DNA of 64,000 bases from Pseudotabrizicola alkalilacus (GCF_003443995.1 NZ_QWEY01000011.1:62001-126000), one strand, 5' to 3'. Shown: positions 7,963 to 17,293, counted from the stretch's first letter. Translations and numbers: made by a program. Notes: generated by a model from the letters alone, not told the origin.

Positions 7963-10185
7963 ATGCGAACAAAGATCGTTCAGAGATCCAGCAAAAGCAG
8001 GCTCAGAATGCAAAGGAACTTTCCACCGGGCATTCTTCTCGTCGCGGCGTTGATCATCGCGTTTCTCTTTGCGGCGCTTTGTATCAAAGCTGCGGTCAAC
8101 CGTCCTTGGCTTGGGCTTGATCTGGGGATTCAGGCGAACACCATTAAAATCAAAGGAGTGGAGGGTGGTAATTCACTGGCTGGGCATTCCGGTGCAAAGC
8201 TTCTGGCCATTGGCACGCCGGGCATTCCGGCAGTACTTCTGGAACCGGAGGATCTGGTAGAAGAACCGGACACGCTCGGAGACAGCACACGTCTGCGCCG
8301 GTTTTACGAACGACAGACCCAGCTTGATGCAATCCTGCGTGGTGAGCAGGTTCTGACTGCTATTGAAAGCAACGGGCGTCAAGAAACGATACCCGTCGTG
8401 CCGGCACCCTCCCGACCGGTTACGGATCTGCCCTGGCAATTCTGGACACAGCTGTTTGTGGGCGTGGTTGGCTGGACACTGGGAGCATGGGTCGTCGCCT
8501 TGCGTCCCAACGATATGTCGGCGTGGATGCTGCTTGCTTCGGGTCTTGGGTTGTCACTTGCTGCACAGGCGGCGGCGATTTACAGCACGCGGGAACTGGC
8601 GCTGGATTTTGAGACCTATGCAATTGTCAGCCGCATAAACGGATCTGGCACGTTGCTGTTTGGTATTGGCATGGTCACGCTGTTCCTGATCTATCCAAAG
8701 CGTCTGGTGCGGGGCGTTGCCATTGGCCTGCCGACCCTCGTGATCGGTGCCGGGGCATTTTACATCATCATTCCGGGCTGGCCGGATAATGTCCCATTAT
8801 TGCAGCCGTTTGTTGCACTGATCATGGTCGTGCTTCTGGGTGCGATTGCCGCGCAGTTTCTGGCCAACCGCCGCGATCCAGCGGCCCGTGCCATGTTGGG
8901 CTGGCTTGGCCTCTCTGTTGTGCTGGGAGCTGGCGGTTTTGTGCTGACCGTTATTATCCCCCCGCTTCTGGGGCGGCCAACGGTCATAGAGCAAAGTACG
9001 GCGTTTTTGCTATTTCTGATCATCTATATCGGTGTTGCGCTGGGCGTTACGCGGTACAGGTTGTTTGATCTGGCCGACTGGTCAATTGGCGTTCTGTCCT
9101 ATGCCATAGGTGTGGTGCTGCTGCTGGTCCTTGACGCGCTGCTGATTTATGGCCTCGCGCTGGACCAATTGCCCGCGCTGAGTGTCTCCCTTGCGCTGGT
9201 CTGTCTGATCTATCTGCCGCTGCGCAATCGCATCGCCGAATGGCCACAACGCGGCATGAAAATGCCGATGGAAGAACTGTACCGGCTTATTACGGAAATC
9301 TCTCATCTGCCCGAAAGTAAACAACAGGTGGCCAGCATAAAGGCGCTTTGGGATGATATCTTTCATCCGCTGGCGATCCGTCAGACCGCAAGCGACGAGA
9401 TTGGCCATAATTCACCCGCCGCGCCGACGCTCGCAGATGATGGCCGTACGCTTTTCCTGCCTGCGGGCCTCAACTTCCCCGCGTTTCGCCTAGATTACGC
9501 GGGTCAGGGCGCACGGCTGTTTTCTTCGCGCGACGCAAAGCAGGCGGCGACGATTGTTCATCTGCTGGATGACACTTTGGGCCGCCACCGCGCCTACAGG
9601 CAGGCGGTGGAGGCCGAGCGAACGCGCATCAATCGGGACATGCATGATAACATCGGCATTCTGTTGCTGAGCGCGCTGCACAACCCGGATAATGACCGGA
9701 AAAACAGTCTCATCCGGCAAACCTTGTCCGATCTGAGAGAGATCGTATCAAACCCGATGCAGGAGCCTTTGCCACTGCGTCATCTGATTGCAGATCTTCG
9801 CGCTGAACTGGGCGAGGCGGTGGAGGCAGCGGGGGTGGCGTTGCGCTGGGAAAAGTCGGATTTGCCCGACATCGAGATCCCGACACAGACCATCCGGCTG
9901 CTTCAGGCCTTTCTGCGGGAAGGGGTCAGCAACATTCTGCGCCATTCAGGTGCGCAATGTGCCGTCGCCTCTGTCGACGTGGCAGAAGACAAGATTTCCG
10001 CAACGCTCTGGGACAATGGGCCAGGATTTGATGTTGAAAATGCGTCTCGGGGGAACGGCCTGAAAAACCTGCACAGCCGGGTGCTGCAATCCAACGGCAC
10101 ATTTGCGATTTCGTCGTCAGCAACGGGAACGCGGGTGTCGGCAACTGTGCCACTGGTGCTGTCTCGGGAAAGGGGGATGGCATGA
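7963..10185 (+). CDS. Membrane sensor histidine kinase, NarL-partner (HisKA_3-like) type
   Basis: Sensor kinase of 740 residues. One N-terminal membrane helix (residues ~22-45) precedes a periplasmic segment (~46-150) that looks PDZ-like (LGLDLGIQA ... VLLEPEDLV, a weak impression). About seven further helices follow to ~residue 430. RINRDMHDNIGILLLSAL holds the probable phospho-acceptor His561. The ATPase domain shows an N-box (EGVSNILRHSG), DNGPGFD and GNGLKNL. An alternative start at 8008 has a better-spaced upstream AGG. It overlaps the downstream response regulator by 4 bp, forming a two-component pair. The signal is unknown; its divergence from the Slam/lipoprotein genes suggests it may control them. 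Confidence 0.85.
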   Translation: MRTKIVQRSSKSRLRMQRNFPPGILLVAALIIAFLFAALCIKAAVNRPWLGLDLGIQANTIKIKGVEGGNSLAGHSGAKLLAIGTPGIPAVLLEPEDLVEEPDTLGDSTRLRRFYERQTQLDAILRGEQVLTAIESNGRQETIPVVPAPSRPVTDLPWQFWTQLFVGVVGWTLGAWVVALRPNDMSAWMLLASGLGLSLAAQAAAIYSTRELALDFETYAIVSRINGSGTLLFGIGMVTLFLIYPKRLVRGVAIGLPTLVIGAGAFYIIIPGWPDNVPLLQPFVALIMVVLLGAIAAQFLANRRDPAARAMLGWLGLSVVLGAGGFVLTVIIPPLLGRPTVIEQSTAFLLFLIIYIGVALGVTRYRLFDLADWSIGVLSYAIGVVLLLVLDALLIYGLALDQLPALSVSLALVCLIYLPLRNRIAEWPQRGMKMPMEELYRLITEISHLPESKQQVASIKALWDDIFHPLAIRQTASDEIGHNSPAAPTLADDGRTLFLPAGLNFPAFRLDYAGQGARLFSSRDAKQAATIVHLLDDTLGRHRAYRQAVEAERTRINRDMHDNIGILLLSALHNPDNDRKNSLIRQTLSDLREIVSNPMQEPLPLRHLIADLRAELGEAVEAAGVALRWEKSDLPDIEIPTQTIRLLQAFLREGVSNILRHSGAQCAVASVDVAEDKISATLWDNGPGFDVENASRGNGLKNLHSRVLQSNGTFAISSSATGTRVSATVPLVLSRERGMA

Positions 10186-10838
10186 AGCATGTTCTGATCG
10201 TCGAGGATGTCGCCGAGGCGCAGCGTTGGCTGTCGGAGATCGTGAGCACGGCCTTTCCATATGCCGAAATCCGAACGGCACATTCGGTATGGACGGCCAG
10301 TGCGCAGATCGACGCCCCGCTGGATCTGGCGCTGATTGATCTGGGTCTTCCGGATGGGTCCGGGCTGGATGTCTTGCGATCTGCCCGCAAGGCGCACCCA
10401 CAGGCAACCTGCATTGTCACCACGGTGATGAGCGACGATGCCAGCATCGTGGGTGCATTGTCTGCCGGGGCCGATGGCTATCTTCTGAAAGAGGCCGCGC
10501 CGGCCGTTCTGATCCGGCAGCTTGAGCAATTGTCGATCGGCCTGCCTGCACTGTCGCCCGCAGTCGCTCGCCGTGTGATGGATCATTTTCGCCAGACCGG
10601 CCCGGTGGCAGAGCCCGAGGCGCAGCTGACCCAGCGGGAGGCGCAGGTGCTGGACCTTATCGCCAGAGGGCTGCGCAATTCTGAAGTCGCCGCCCAGATG
10701 GGCATCGCCAGCACGACGGTCGCTGGCTATATCAAGATCATCTACCGGAAGCTGGGCATCGGTTCGCGTGCAGAAGCTGCCTGGCATGCCGTACGGCTTA
10801 TCTCAAAAACCGAACCCGTAGGCGAACAAGACCATTAG
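10182..10838 (+). CDS. Two-component response regulator, NarL/FixJ family
   Basis: DNA-binding response regulator of 218 residues. The receiver domain (1-120) has the acidic pocket VED near residue 8, phospho-acceptor Asp53 in LIDLGLPDGSG, and conserved Lys in GYLLKE. The C-terminal domain (~148-210) is a LuxR-type helix-turn-helix beginning LTQREAQVLDLIARG and containing SEVAAQMGIASTTV. It is co-transcribed with the kinase. Targets are not shown by the sequence; the divergent lipoprotein/Slam promoter is the obvious candidate. Confidence 0.93.
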   Translation: MKHVLIVEDVAEAQRWLSEIVSTAFPYAEIRTAHSVWTASAQIDAPLDLALIDLGLPDGSGLDVLRSARKAHPQATCIVTTVMSDDASIVGALSAGADGYLLKEAAPAVLIRQLEQLSIGLPALSPAVARRVMDHFRQTGPVAEPEAQLTQREAQVLDLIARGLRNSEVAAQMGIASTTVAGYIKIIYRKLGIGSRAEAAWHAVRLISKTEPVGEQDH

Positions 10839-10877
10839 CCGCGCCCGCCATTCACGATCGGGACCCGACATGGTGCA

Positions 10878-10912
10878 CTGCGGATCAGGTTTATCAGAAA
10901 CCTGATCCGCAG
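10878..10912. terminator. Strong bidirectional hairpin between convergent genes
   Basis: Perfect 15-bp stem (CTGCGGATCAGGTTT with its complement) and a 5-nt loop ATCAG, between the response regulator stop and the convergent PfpI gene. The central TTT/AAA gives short U-tracts inside the stem in either direction. Probable terminator for both transcripts. Confidence 0.8.
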
Positions 10913-10970
10913 CCTGCTGTCGTCACAATGGCAGACCCACCTCATCCAAAGGTGTTTCCCGCAGCATGTA

Positions 10971-11558
10971 TCAGCTGTGCGTGATCTGGGTGCCCAGAAC
11001 CTTCAGGCATTCGCGCATGAAGGCGGCCAGCCCGGTCCAGCCTTTGGCCGAAACCATCGTGCCATCCACATAGGCCTCATGCGGCTTGACGTCGATATAA
11101 GTGCCGCCCGCCAAGGTGACCTCGGGCTCACATGCCCCAAGGGCGGCGACTTTCTTGCCGCGCACCACGCCGTCAACGGCGATCAGGATCTGAACACCGT
11201 GGCAGATCGTGAAAATCGGCTTTTTGGCCTCGTGGAAGTGCCGGACCATGGCCTGAATACGCTTGTCGGTGCGGATGTATTCCGGGCCCCGCCCACCGGC
11301 GCAATAGACAGCGTCGTATTCGTCCAGCACCACCTCTGAAAACGTCTTGTTGATTTCGGCAAGGTGGCCGAAGCGTTCGATATAAGTCTGATGACCTTCG
11401 AAATCGTGCAGAGATGTCTGGATCATCTCGCCCTTTTTCTTATCGGGGCAGATGACGTGGACGGTATGGCCAACAGCCTCCATCCCTTGTTGGAAGACAA
11501 AGATTTCATATTCTTCGGTAAACTCACCGCAGAGCATGAGAATTTTCTTGCCGGGCAT
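10971..11558 (-). CDS. DJ-1/PfpI family protein
   Basis: Cytoplasmic protein of 195 residues with the class I glutamine-amidotransferase-like fold of the DJ-1/PfpI superfamily. AVYCAGGRGPEYIR and the nucleophile elbow TICHGVQIL (probable catalytic Cys) are visible, as is the early acidic FTEEYE typical of PfpI/YhbO. Family members are reported as deglycases, glyoxalases or chaperone-like proteins, so activity cannot be fixed. CAGGAGAT lies 6-8 nt before the ATG. It is last in the operon after the sugar-binding protein gene, from which a hairpin separates it, suggesting lower expression. Confidence 0.85.
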   Translation of the reverse strand: MPGKKILMLCGEFTEEYEIFVFQQGMEAVGHTVHVICPDKKKGEMIQTSLHDFEGHQTYIERFGHLAEINKTFSEVVLDEYDAVYCAGGRGPEYIRTDKRIQAMVRHFHEAKKPIFTICHGVQILIAVDGVVRGKKVAALGACEPEVTLAGGTYIDVKPHEAYVDGTMVSAKGWTGLAAFMRECLKVLGTQITHS

Positions 11559-11583
11559 TTTTAATCTCCTGTTCGGGGGCAGA

Positions 11584-11611
11584 CCGGGGCGCTCTTTTCA
11601 GAACGCCCCGG
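11584..11611 (-). terminator. Hairpin downstream of the sugar-binding protein gene
   Basis: Stem of 8 bp (CCGGGGCG/CGCCCCGG) extended past one mismatch by TCT/AGA with a 4-nt TTTC loop. It starts a few bases after the stop of the binding-protein gene at 11617 and before the PfpI gene. Such hairpins commonly protect binding-protein mRNA and reduce read-through. Confidence 0.6.
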
Positions 11612-11616
11612 CAGGA

Positions 11617-12579
11617 TCAGAATGGTGAATCGGGGAAGTAGAACTGATCGGCGTTTTCAGGCGTGATCAGTGGGGCGTCCAGCTTGAAGCTGCCGCGCAT
11701 CGGGGCTTGACCCGTGAACTGGCCCGCAACCATGTAGATCGCGGTCTTGATCATTGATGGCGGATAGGGGGTCGAGATTGGCGTTACCGGATCATTCGCC
11801 ATGACCATCTCGATCACGTCTTTCATGCCATTGCCGCCAAGCGCATACTTGATCTCTGTCCGGCCGGACTGTTTGACAGCCTCCAGCACCCCCAGCAGCA
11901 TATCGTCGTCATTGGCCCAGACCGCATCAATCTGCGGATACTTGGCCAGATAATCCTGCATCAGGGTGAAAGCCTCGTCCTGGTTCCAGTTCGCATACTG
12001 GATGTCGAGGATTTCAATGTTGGTGCCCGACATGACATCGGTAAAACCCTGAATCCGCTCGTCGTCGATCACAGTCGGAATGCCGCGCAGCACAACGACC
12101 TTGCCTTCGTTGCCCAGCTTGTCCGCCAGCCATTTTGCGGTATTGGCACCCACGGCGATGTTGTCGCCTGCGACATACAGATCCTGAATCGACGGATCGG
12201 TCAGACCGCGATCAACGACGGCGATAAAGGTGCCATTGGCCTTGACCTGTTCAACCGGCCCGGTCAGCTCTTCCGAGGTGAAGGGCAGAATGACCAGCGC
12301 ATCCAGCGTTTGGGCAGCAGCCAGATCTTCGAGCGCCGAAACCTGCGCAGTGGCAGAGGGTGATGTTTTCACGATCACGTCGATATTTGGAAACGCCGCT
12401 TCGATTTCTTTTTCGGCTTGCTCGGCATGGTAAACCACACCGCCGGTCCAGCCATGGGTCGCTGCCGGAATTGACACCGCGATGACCTTTTTATCCTGTG
12501 CCAGCGCTGTGTTTGCCGTCAGCGCCGCAAGACTGCTTGCCACAATCATGCCAAGCGCCCGTCTGTTGATGAACGTCAT
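11617..12579 (-). CDS. Ribose-type (RbsB-like) sugar ABC transporter periplasmic binding protein
   Basis: Periplasmic binding protein of 320 residues. A signal peptide ends at TANTALAQ (cleavage near residue 28). The mature part follows the two-lobe type-1 periplasmic-binding fold (peripla_BP_4), with ALVILPFTSEELTG, VAVVDRGLTDP and AVWANDDDMLLGVLEAV matching conserved RbsB blocks. A strong GGGAGG precedes the ATG. It is encoded after the permease in the order GntR-ATPase-permease-binding protein. The substrate is not identifiable; a sugar or polyol is likely from the family and from the divergent dehydrogenases. Confidence 0.9.
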   Translation of the reverse strand: MTFINRRALGMIVASSLAALTANTALAQDKKVIAVSIPAATHGWTGGVVYHAEQAEKEIEAAFPNIDVIVKTSPSATAQVSALEDLAAAQTLDALVILPFTSEELTGPVEQVKANGTFIAVVDRGLTDPSIQDLYVAGDNIAVGANTAKWLADKLGNEGKVVVLRGIPTVIDDERIQGFTDVMSGTNIEILDIQYANWNQDEAFTLMQDYLAKYPQIDAVWANDDDMLLGVLEAVKQSGRTEIKYALGGNGMKDVIEMVMANDPVTPISTPYPPSMIKTAIYMVAGQFTGQAPMRGSFKLDAPLITPENADQFYFPDSPF

Positions 12580-12622
12580 TGTCGTTTTCCTCCCTTTGAA
12601 AGACTCCGTCCCTCCCGGACGG

Positions 12623-13609
12623 CTATTTGATGAAGCGGTGGGCCAACATGGCCAGGATGATGATCACCCCCTGAACCGCCGCGACGAGATACTCGGACAC
12701 CATATTTGACAGCACCATCAGGTTGGCGATGACCTCAAGGATGAGTGCCCCGGCGACGGTGCCCCAGACCCGCGCCTTGCCGCCGCGCAGGGCGGTACCG
12801 CCGATCACGACTGCGGTGATGACCTGTAGTTCCCAGAGTTGACCTGTTGTCGGTGTGGCCGCGCCAAGCCGTGGGATGTAGCAGATCGCGGCGATCGCAA
12901 CGCAGATGCCCTGAATGACAAAAGCCATCGTGCGGACCCGCGCCACGGACACGCCCGAGAACCGTGCCACCTCGGCATTCGACCCGGCAGCCATGCAGCG
13001 GCGGCCATATTTCGTGCGGTACAGAATGAATGCCCCGATCAGAACCACGATCAGCGTCAGGATGACCGGCAAGGGAACGCCCAGAAAATTACCGAAATAG
13101 ACGGGGCGGTAAGGTTCGCGCAGGGCCCGGTCAATGGGAATGGACCCGCCATCCGACATCCAGGTGATCAGTGCCCGAAAGATCCCCATTGTGCCCAAGG
13201 TTGCAATAAAGGGCTCGATCCTGCCAACGGTCACGATCAGCCCATTCAGCAGCCCGCACAGTGCCCCGACCACAAGCCCGATCCCGGCACCAAGCCAGAT
13301 GGCATTTGCCCCCATCGACGGCTCAAGTCGGTTCATTGCCAGAATCATGATGCCAGTGACAAAGGCCATCATGGACCCAACGGACAGATCCAGTCCGCCG
13401 GAAGAGATGACAAAGGTCGCCCCCACGGCGATGATCGCCACAAAGGCCGACCGGGTGACCACATTGGCAATATTGGTGCCGCTCAGAAAGCTGGAGTTGA
13501 GCATGACGCCCACCAGAATCACGATGGCAAGCGCGATGAACGGCCCCATATCGGCCCAACGAATACGGCGCGGCACGGCTGTGCCTTCGGTCAGAACTGT
13601 TGCGGTCAT
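12623..13609 (-). CDS. Ribose-type (RbsC-like) sugar ABC transporter permease
   Basis: Inner-membrane permease of 328 residues with about 8-10 hydrophobic helices. The family signatures are visible: FVISSGGLDLSVGSMMAF near residue 65, LNGLIVTVGRIEPFIATLGTM near 125, and VIGGTALRGGKARVWGT near 270. The start overlaps the end of the ATPase gene by 4 bp. It would form the transmembrane pathway with the binding protein at 11617 and the ATPase at 13606-15168, if that ATPase is functional. Confidence 0.92.
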   Translation of the reverse strand: MTATVLTEGTAVPRRIRWADMGPFIALAIVILVGVMLNSSFLSGTNIANVVTRSAFVAIIAVGATFVISSGGLDLSVGSMMAFVTGIMILAMNRLEPSMGANAIWLGAGIGLVVGALCGLLNGLIVTVGRIEPFIATLGTMGIFRALITWMSDGGSIPIDRALREPYRPVYFGNFLGVPLPVILTLIVVLIGAFILYRTKYGRRCMAAGSNAEVARFSGVSVARVRTMAFVIQGICVAIAAICYIPRLGAATPTTGQLWELQVITAVVIGGTALRGGKARVWGTVAGALILEVIANLMVLSNMVSEYLVAAVQGVIIILAMLAHRFIK

Positions 13610-15168
13610 GCTGTTCCTCCTCCGGCCTGCGCCGATCCGCTGGTGGCGGCATAGACCACGTTCTGTTCGGTGACCTGATCGCCCGAAAGCTCGGCCACGA
13701 TGCGCCCTGCGCGCATCACCAGCACCCGGTCGGACAGGCCGACCAGCTCGGGCAGCTCAGACGAAATCACGATGCAGGCCTTGCCCGCACGCACCAGAAG
13801 ATTGATGAATTCGTAGATCTGGTTCTTGTTGCCGATGTCGATGCCGCGCGTGGGCTCGTCGATGATCACCACCGACGGGTCCGTCAGCATGACCTTGGCC
13901 AGCAACAGCTTTTGCTGATTGCCACCCGACAGTTGCCCCGCATCCAGATGCAGGGACCGGACCCGGATGTCATAATTTGCCACGGCCTTTTCCAGGGCGG
14001 CGCTTTCTTTCCGGCGATCCAGCGTTGTGCGCGTGTGAATCGTATCGAGTGCCTGAAGCGTCAGGTTGGGGGCCAGCGGTTCGTCAAGCAACAGGCCCTT
14101 TCCCTTTCGGTCTTCGGTCAGCTAGACCAGCCCGGCCGCCTGCCATGTGCCAACCGATCTATGGGGCATCGCCGCGCCGTTCAGGCGGACGTGGCCCTGT
14201 GCTGGCCGAAGCCCCATCAAACCCTCGAACAGCTCTGTGCGGCCGGCACCGATCATGCCGCCGATACCCAGCACTTCGCCGGGGCGGGCTGAAAAGCTGC
14301 CCTGCACCGCGCCATGATCAACCGACAGATCGGTGACCTGCAACAGCGCGTCGCCCGTCGGAGCAGGGCGTTTGGGCGGGTAAAGCATGTCCAGCTTGCG
14401 CCCGACCATCTGTTCCGCCATTTCGCGTTGCGTCAGACTTGACGCGGGCCATGTCCCGATCATCCGTCCGTCACGCAGCACGGTGATGCGGTCGGCCAAA
14501 GCCTCGACCTCATCCAGCCGGTGCGAGATATACAGAACAGCCGTACCCTGTTGGCGCAGGCCACGCACCACCGTCAGAAGTGCGGCGACTTCGTCATTTG
14601 CCAGAACGGCGGTTGGTTCGTCAAACACAACAACCTTGCGCGGCTCCAGCAGCGCGCGGGCGATCTGTACCAGCTGCCGCTGTGCGAGCGGCAGGGTGCC
14701 AACCCGGTCACGTGGATGGCACCGCGCGCCGATCGATGACAGGATCTGCGCCGCCCGGTGGTTCATCGCGCGGTCATCGACCATCCAGCCGCGTGTCAGT
14801 TCTCGGCCCAGAAACAGGTTCTCGGCCACTGTCAGATCACTGGCGAGCAGGATTTCCTGATGCACCAGCACGACACCCGCCGCTTCGGCAGCAACGGCAT
14901 CGGCAAAGGCGACCGGCGCACCCGCCATTTCCAGATGCCCGGTTGTGGGCAGGACATGGCCGGACAGCAGTTTCATCAGCGTGGATTTACCAGCGCCATT
15001 TTCACCAATGATGGCGTGAACCTCTCCTGCCCGGATATCCAGTGTCACATCGGACAGAACGGTGATCGGGCCATAGGCTTTGCCCAACCCCGTGGCGCGC
15101 ATTGCCGGAACCGGGGTGGCAGCCTGGGTGCTTGTGGCACCGGGTATGGGCAACGCCTCACTCATCAT
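13606..15168 (-). pseudogene. Ribose-type (RbsA-like) ABC transporter ATPase gene interrupted by an in-frame TAG
   Basis: The reading frame is continuous from 15168 to 13606 except for one amber codon at 14124-14122. The N-terminal piece (348 residues) contains the first ATPase domain with Walker A GENGAGKST, LPLAQRQLVQIARAL and VVFDEPTA, then the start of the second domain. After the stop the frame resumes LTEDRKGKGLLLDEPL and includes LSGGNQQKLLLAK and VVIIDEPTRGID to the normal C-terminus. RbsA homologues have a Tyr just before (V/L)(S/T)EDRK, so TAC or TAT to TAG is the simplest explanation. No frameshift is needed and the rest looks intact, which fits a recent mutation, a sequencing error or suppression. 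It overlaps the GntR gene and the permease by 4 bp each. Confidence 0.85.
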
Positions 15169-15854
15169 TCGAAGGCAGACAAAAGGCGGTCGCGCGAGCG
15201 CAGAATATGCTCCCGCATTGCGGTTTCGGCGGCGACCGCATCACCCGCCCGGAACGCCGCGAGCAGATTTTCGTGCTCCTCCAAAGCTTCCTGCGTGACG
15301 CGGGTATGGAACATGAGACGAAAGATGTGCAGATGCACATGCTGATTGAACAGCGTGGACTGGATCACATCATTCCCGGCAACCTTCAGGATTGCGTCGT
15401 GAAAATACGCATCCGCCCGCGCAAAGCGCGAATAACGGCTCGTCCGGTCTACTGGCGGCGCGCCATGGCCCATATCGGCGGCGGCCTCTTCCAGCAGCTT
15501 CAGCGCGTCTGGGGTCATATTGACGGCGGCAAGCCGCGCGCCTTCCGGCTCCAGCAGCAGGCGAAAGGTGTAGAGGTCATCAAACTGTTTTCGGGTCAGT
15601 TGCGGGGCTGCCGAATAGCCGATCAGATGCTCCTTGAGCACAAGACCTTCACGCTCCAGACGCGACAATGCTTCCCGCACCGGGGTTTGCGATACGTTCA
15701 GATCCCGCGCGATGACATCAATGGGAATGCGCGCACGCGGTGCGATCTCCAGCGACATCAGGCGCTCGTAGATATTGTTGTAAACGCCATCCACCACGCT
15801 GACCGGCCGCACCGAAGCCACCTTTTCCGTCGTACGACTTGCCGCGATTCCCAT
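15165..15854 (-). CDS. GntR-family transcriptional regulator (FadR/FCD type)
   Basis: Regulator of 229 residues. The N-terminal winged helix (residues ~20-80) contains IPIDVIARDLNVSQTPVREALSRLEREGLV, the hallmark of GntR proteins. The C-terminal ~140 residues are an all-helical FCD ligand domain with the metal-binding pattern DAYFHDAIL and histidines in EHENLL and REHI. The ATG at 15854 has AAGGT about 8 nt upstream; a longer frame to a TTG at 15902 lacks this. It heads the ABC transporter operon and is divergent from the dehydrogenase operon, so it probably represses one or both. Confidence 0.92.
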   Translation of the reverse strand: MGIAASRTTEKVASVRPVSVVDGVYNNIYERLMSLEIAPRARIPIDVIARDLNVSQTPVREALSRLEREGLVLKEHLIGYSAAPQLTRKQFDDLYTFRLLLEPEGARLAAVNMTPDALKLLEEAAADMGHGAPPVDRTSRYSRFARADAYFHDAILKVAGNDVIQSTLFNQHVHLHIFRLMFHTRVTQEALEEHENLLAAFRAGDAVAAETAMREHILRSRDRLLSAFE

Positions 15855-15928
15855 CCGTCTCACCTTTGCATCTTCGACTTGACACGTGCCAATGACTGAC
15901 AAATAGAATATCGAATGTCAAACACAAT

Positions 15929-15952
15929 ATCATATACGATCTGATATATGAT
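15929..15952. promoter_or_regulatory. Candidate GntR operator in the divergent promoter region
   Basis: Perfect 8-bp inverted repeat ATCATATA/TATATGAT with an 8-nt spacer, in an AT-rich patch between the GntR gene (start 15854) and the alcohol dehydrogenase gene (start 16094). Its AT-rich content contrasts with the surroundings. It lies where a regulator could act on both directions. Assignment to GntR is inference from position. Confidence 0.5.
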
Positions 15953-16093
15953 CCTTATACGTAGTAAGGAGCAGGGCATCGCGTCACAGGACAAGAAGGG
16001 TTCGCACGACCGGCAGCACCGGTCTGTCTGACCTGTGCTGTACAAATACTCGGGCCTGCGGGCCGTCTGAGACGAAAGGGAGGAAGCAAGTCC

Positions 16094-17293
16094 ATGGATT
16101 ATTTTGGCACGATCAGGGGGCCGCGTGAGGTTATTTTCGGTTCCGGCCAACGCCGGGCGCTGGGCGCAGTCGCGGGGCGGCTGGGACAGCGCGCTTTGGT
16201 TGTCACCGATGAACGGCTGGCAAAAGATGCGGAATTTTTGTCGCTGATTGAGGAGATGCAGGCGGCCGGGCTGGTCGTGCGGATCGAAAGCGGTACGCTG
16301 CCAGATGTGCCGGTGCACTCTGTGAATGCCGCCACTCAGGCTGCCCGCAGCTTTGACCCCGATCTGATCATCGGCATCGGGGGCGGGTCTTGCCTTGATA
16401 TGGCCAAATGTGTTGCCCTGCTGTTGTCGCACGGCGGCAAGCCACAGGATTATTACGGAGAGCTGAAAGTTCCCGGCCCGATCCTGCCGCTTATCGTCCT
16501 GCCAACAACGGCGGGAACCGGATCAGAGGTCACTCCGGTTGCCGTGCTGTCCGACGCCGAACGCAGTCTGAAGGTCGGCATTTCCAGTCCGCACCTCATC
16601 CCGACGGTTGCGATTTGTGACCCGGAGATGACCCTGACCTGCCCGCCCGGTCTGACGGCCATCGCCGGGGCCGATGCGCTGACACATGCGATCGAGGCAT
16701 TCACCGCAACTCGCCGCCCCATGACGCATGGGTTGACGCAGGAACGGGTCTTTATTGGCAAGAATGCGATTTCCGATCAGTTCGCTTTGCTGGCGATAAC
16801 GCTGTTGTGGCAGGGACTTGAAGCTGTTTGCGCCGATGGTGACAACGTGACGGCGCGGGCGCAGGTGATGATGGGCGCGACATATGCAGGTCTGGCTTTT
16901 GGTGTGGCCGGCACTGGCGCCGCCCATGCCGTTCAGTATCCGGTCGGGGCGCTGACCCATACAGCGCATGGGCAAGGCGTGGCCTGTCTGATGCCTTGGG
17001 TTATGGAATGGAACCGCCCTGTCATCGGCCAGGAACTGACGCAGATGGCCGTCGCCATGGATCTCGCGTCAGGGGATGAGGTCATTCCCGCCATCGCGGC
17101 GCTGTTTGCACGGATCGGCATTCCGCCGACTCTGGCCGCGCTTGGTCTGGCAGAGGATCAGATTGATTGGGTGGCCGGACAAGCCTGCGGCATTGAGCGG
17201 CTGATTCAGAACAACGCGCGGCCGATCACACGGGCCGAAATGGTCAGGCTTCTGACTGCTGCCTTTACCGGCGATCACGATCTGATCCAGTAA
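16094..17293 (+). CDS. Iron-containing (type III) alcohol dehydrogenase
   Basis: Cytoplasmic NAD(P)-dependent dehydrogenase of 399 residues. The N-terminal Rossmann-like part has GIGGGSCLDMAKC for dinucleotide binding and PTTAGTGSEVTPVAV. The C-terminal helical domain holds the metal ligands in GADALTHAIEAFTA (Asp, His) and in HAVQYPVG and HTAHGQGVA (His, His). GGGAGG precedes the ATG. It is followed 12 bp later by an aldehyde dehydrogenase, so an alcohol-to-aldehyde-to-acid route is likely. Length and motifs fit alcohol or hydroxy-acid dehydrogenases better than maleylacetate reductases, which are shorter. Confidence 0.9.
   Translation: MDYFGTIRGPREVIFGSGQRRALGAVAGRLGQRALVVTDERLAKDAEFLSLIEEMQAAGLVVRIESGTLPDVPVHSVNAATQAARSFDPDLIIGIGGGSCLDMAKCVALLLSHGGKPQDYYGELKVPGPILPLIVLPTTAGTGSEVTPVAVLSDAERSLKVGISSPHLIPTVAICDPEMTLTCPPGLTAIAGADALTHAIEAFTATRRPMTHGLTQERVFIGKNAISDQFALLAITLLWQGLEAVCADGDNVTARAQVMMGATYAGLAFGVAGTGAAHAVQYPVGALTHTAHGQGVACLMPWVMEWNRPVIGQELTQMAVAMDLASGDEVIPAIAALFARIGIPPTLAALGLAEDQIDWVAGQACGIERLIQNNARPITRAEMVRLLTAAFTGDHDLIQ

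Noticed and set aside
13606-14091. A separate small ATPase gene for the C-terminal part of RbsA
   Set aside because: It is in the same frame as the upstream part, its apparent start is a TTG inside a conserved region, and 10 conserved residues lie between TAG and that codon.
16094-17293. Maleylacetate reductase for the nearby resorcylate pathway
   Set aside because: The protein is ~50 residues longer than that family, shows the motifs of general iron alcohol dehydrogenases, and lies in a different, GntR-linked operon.
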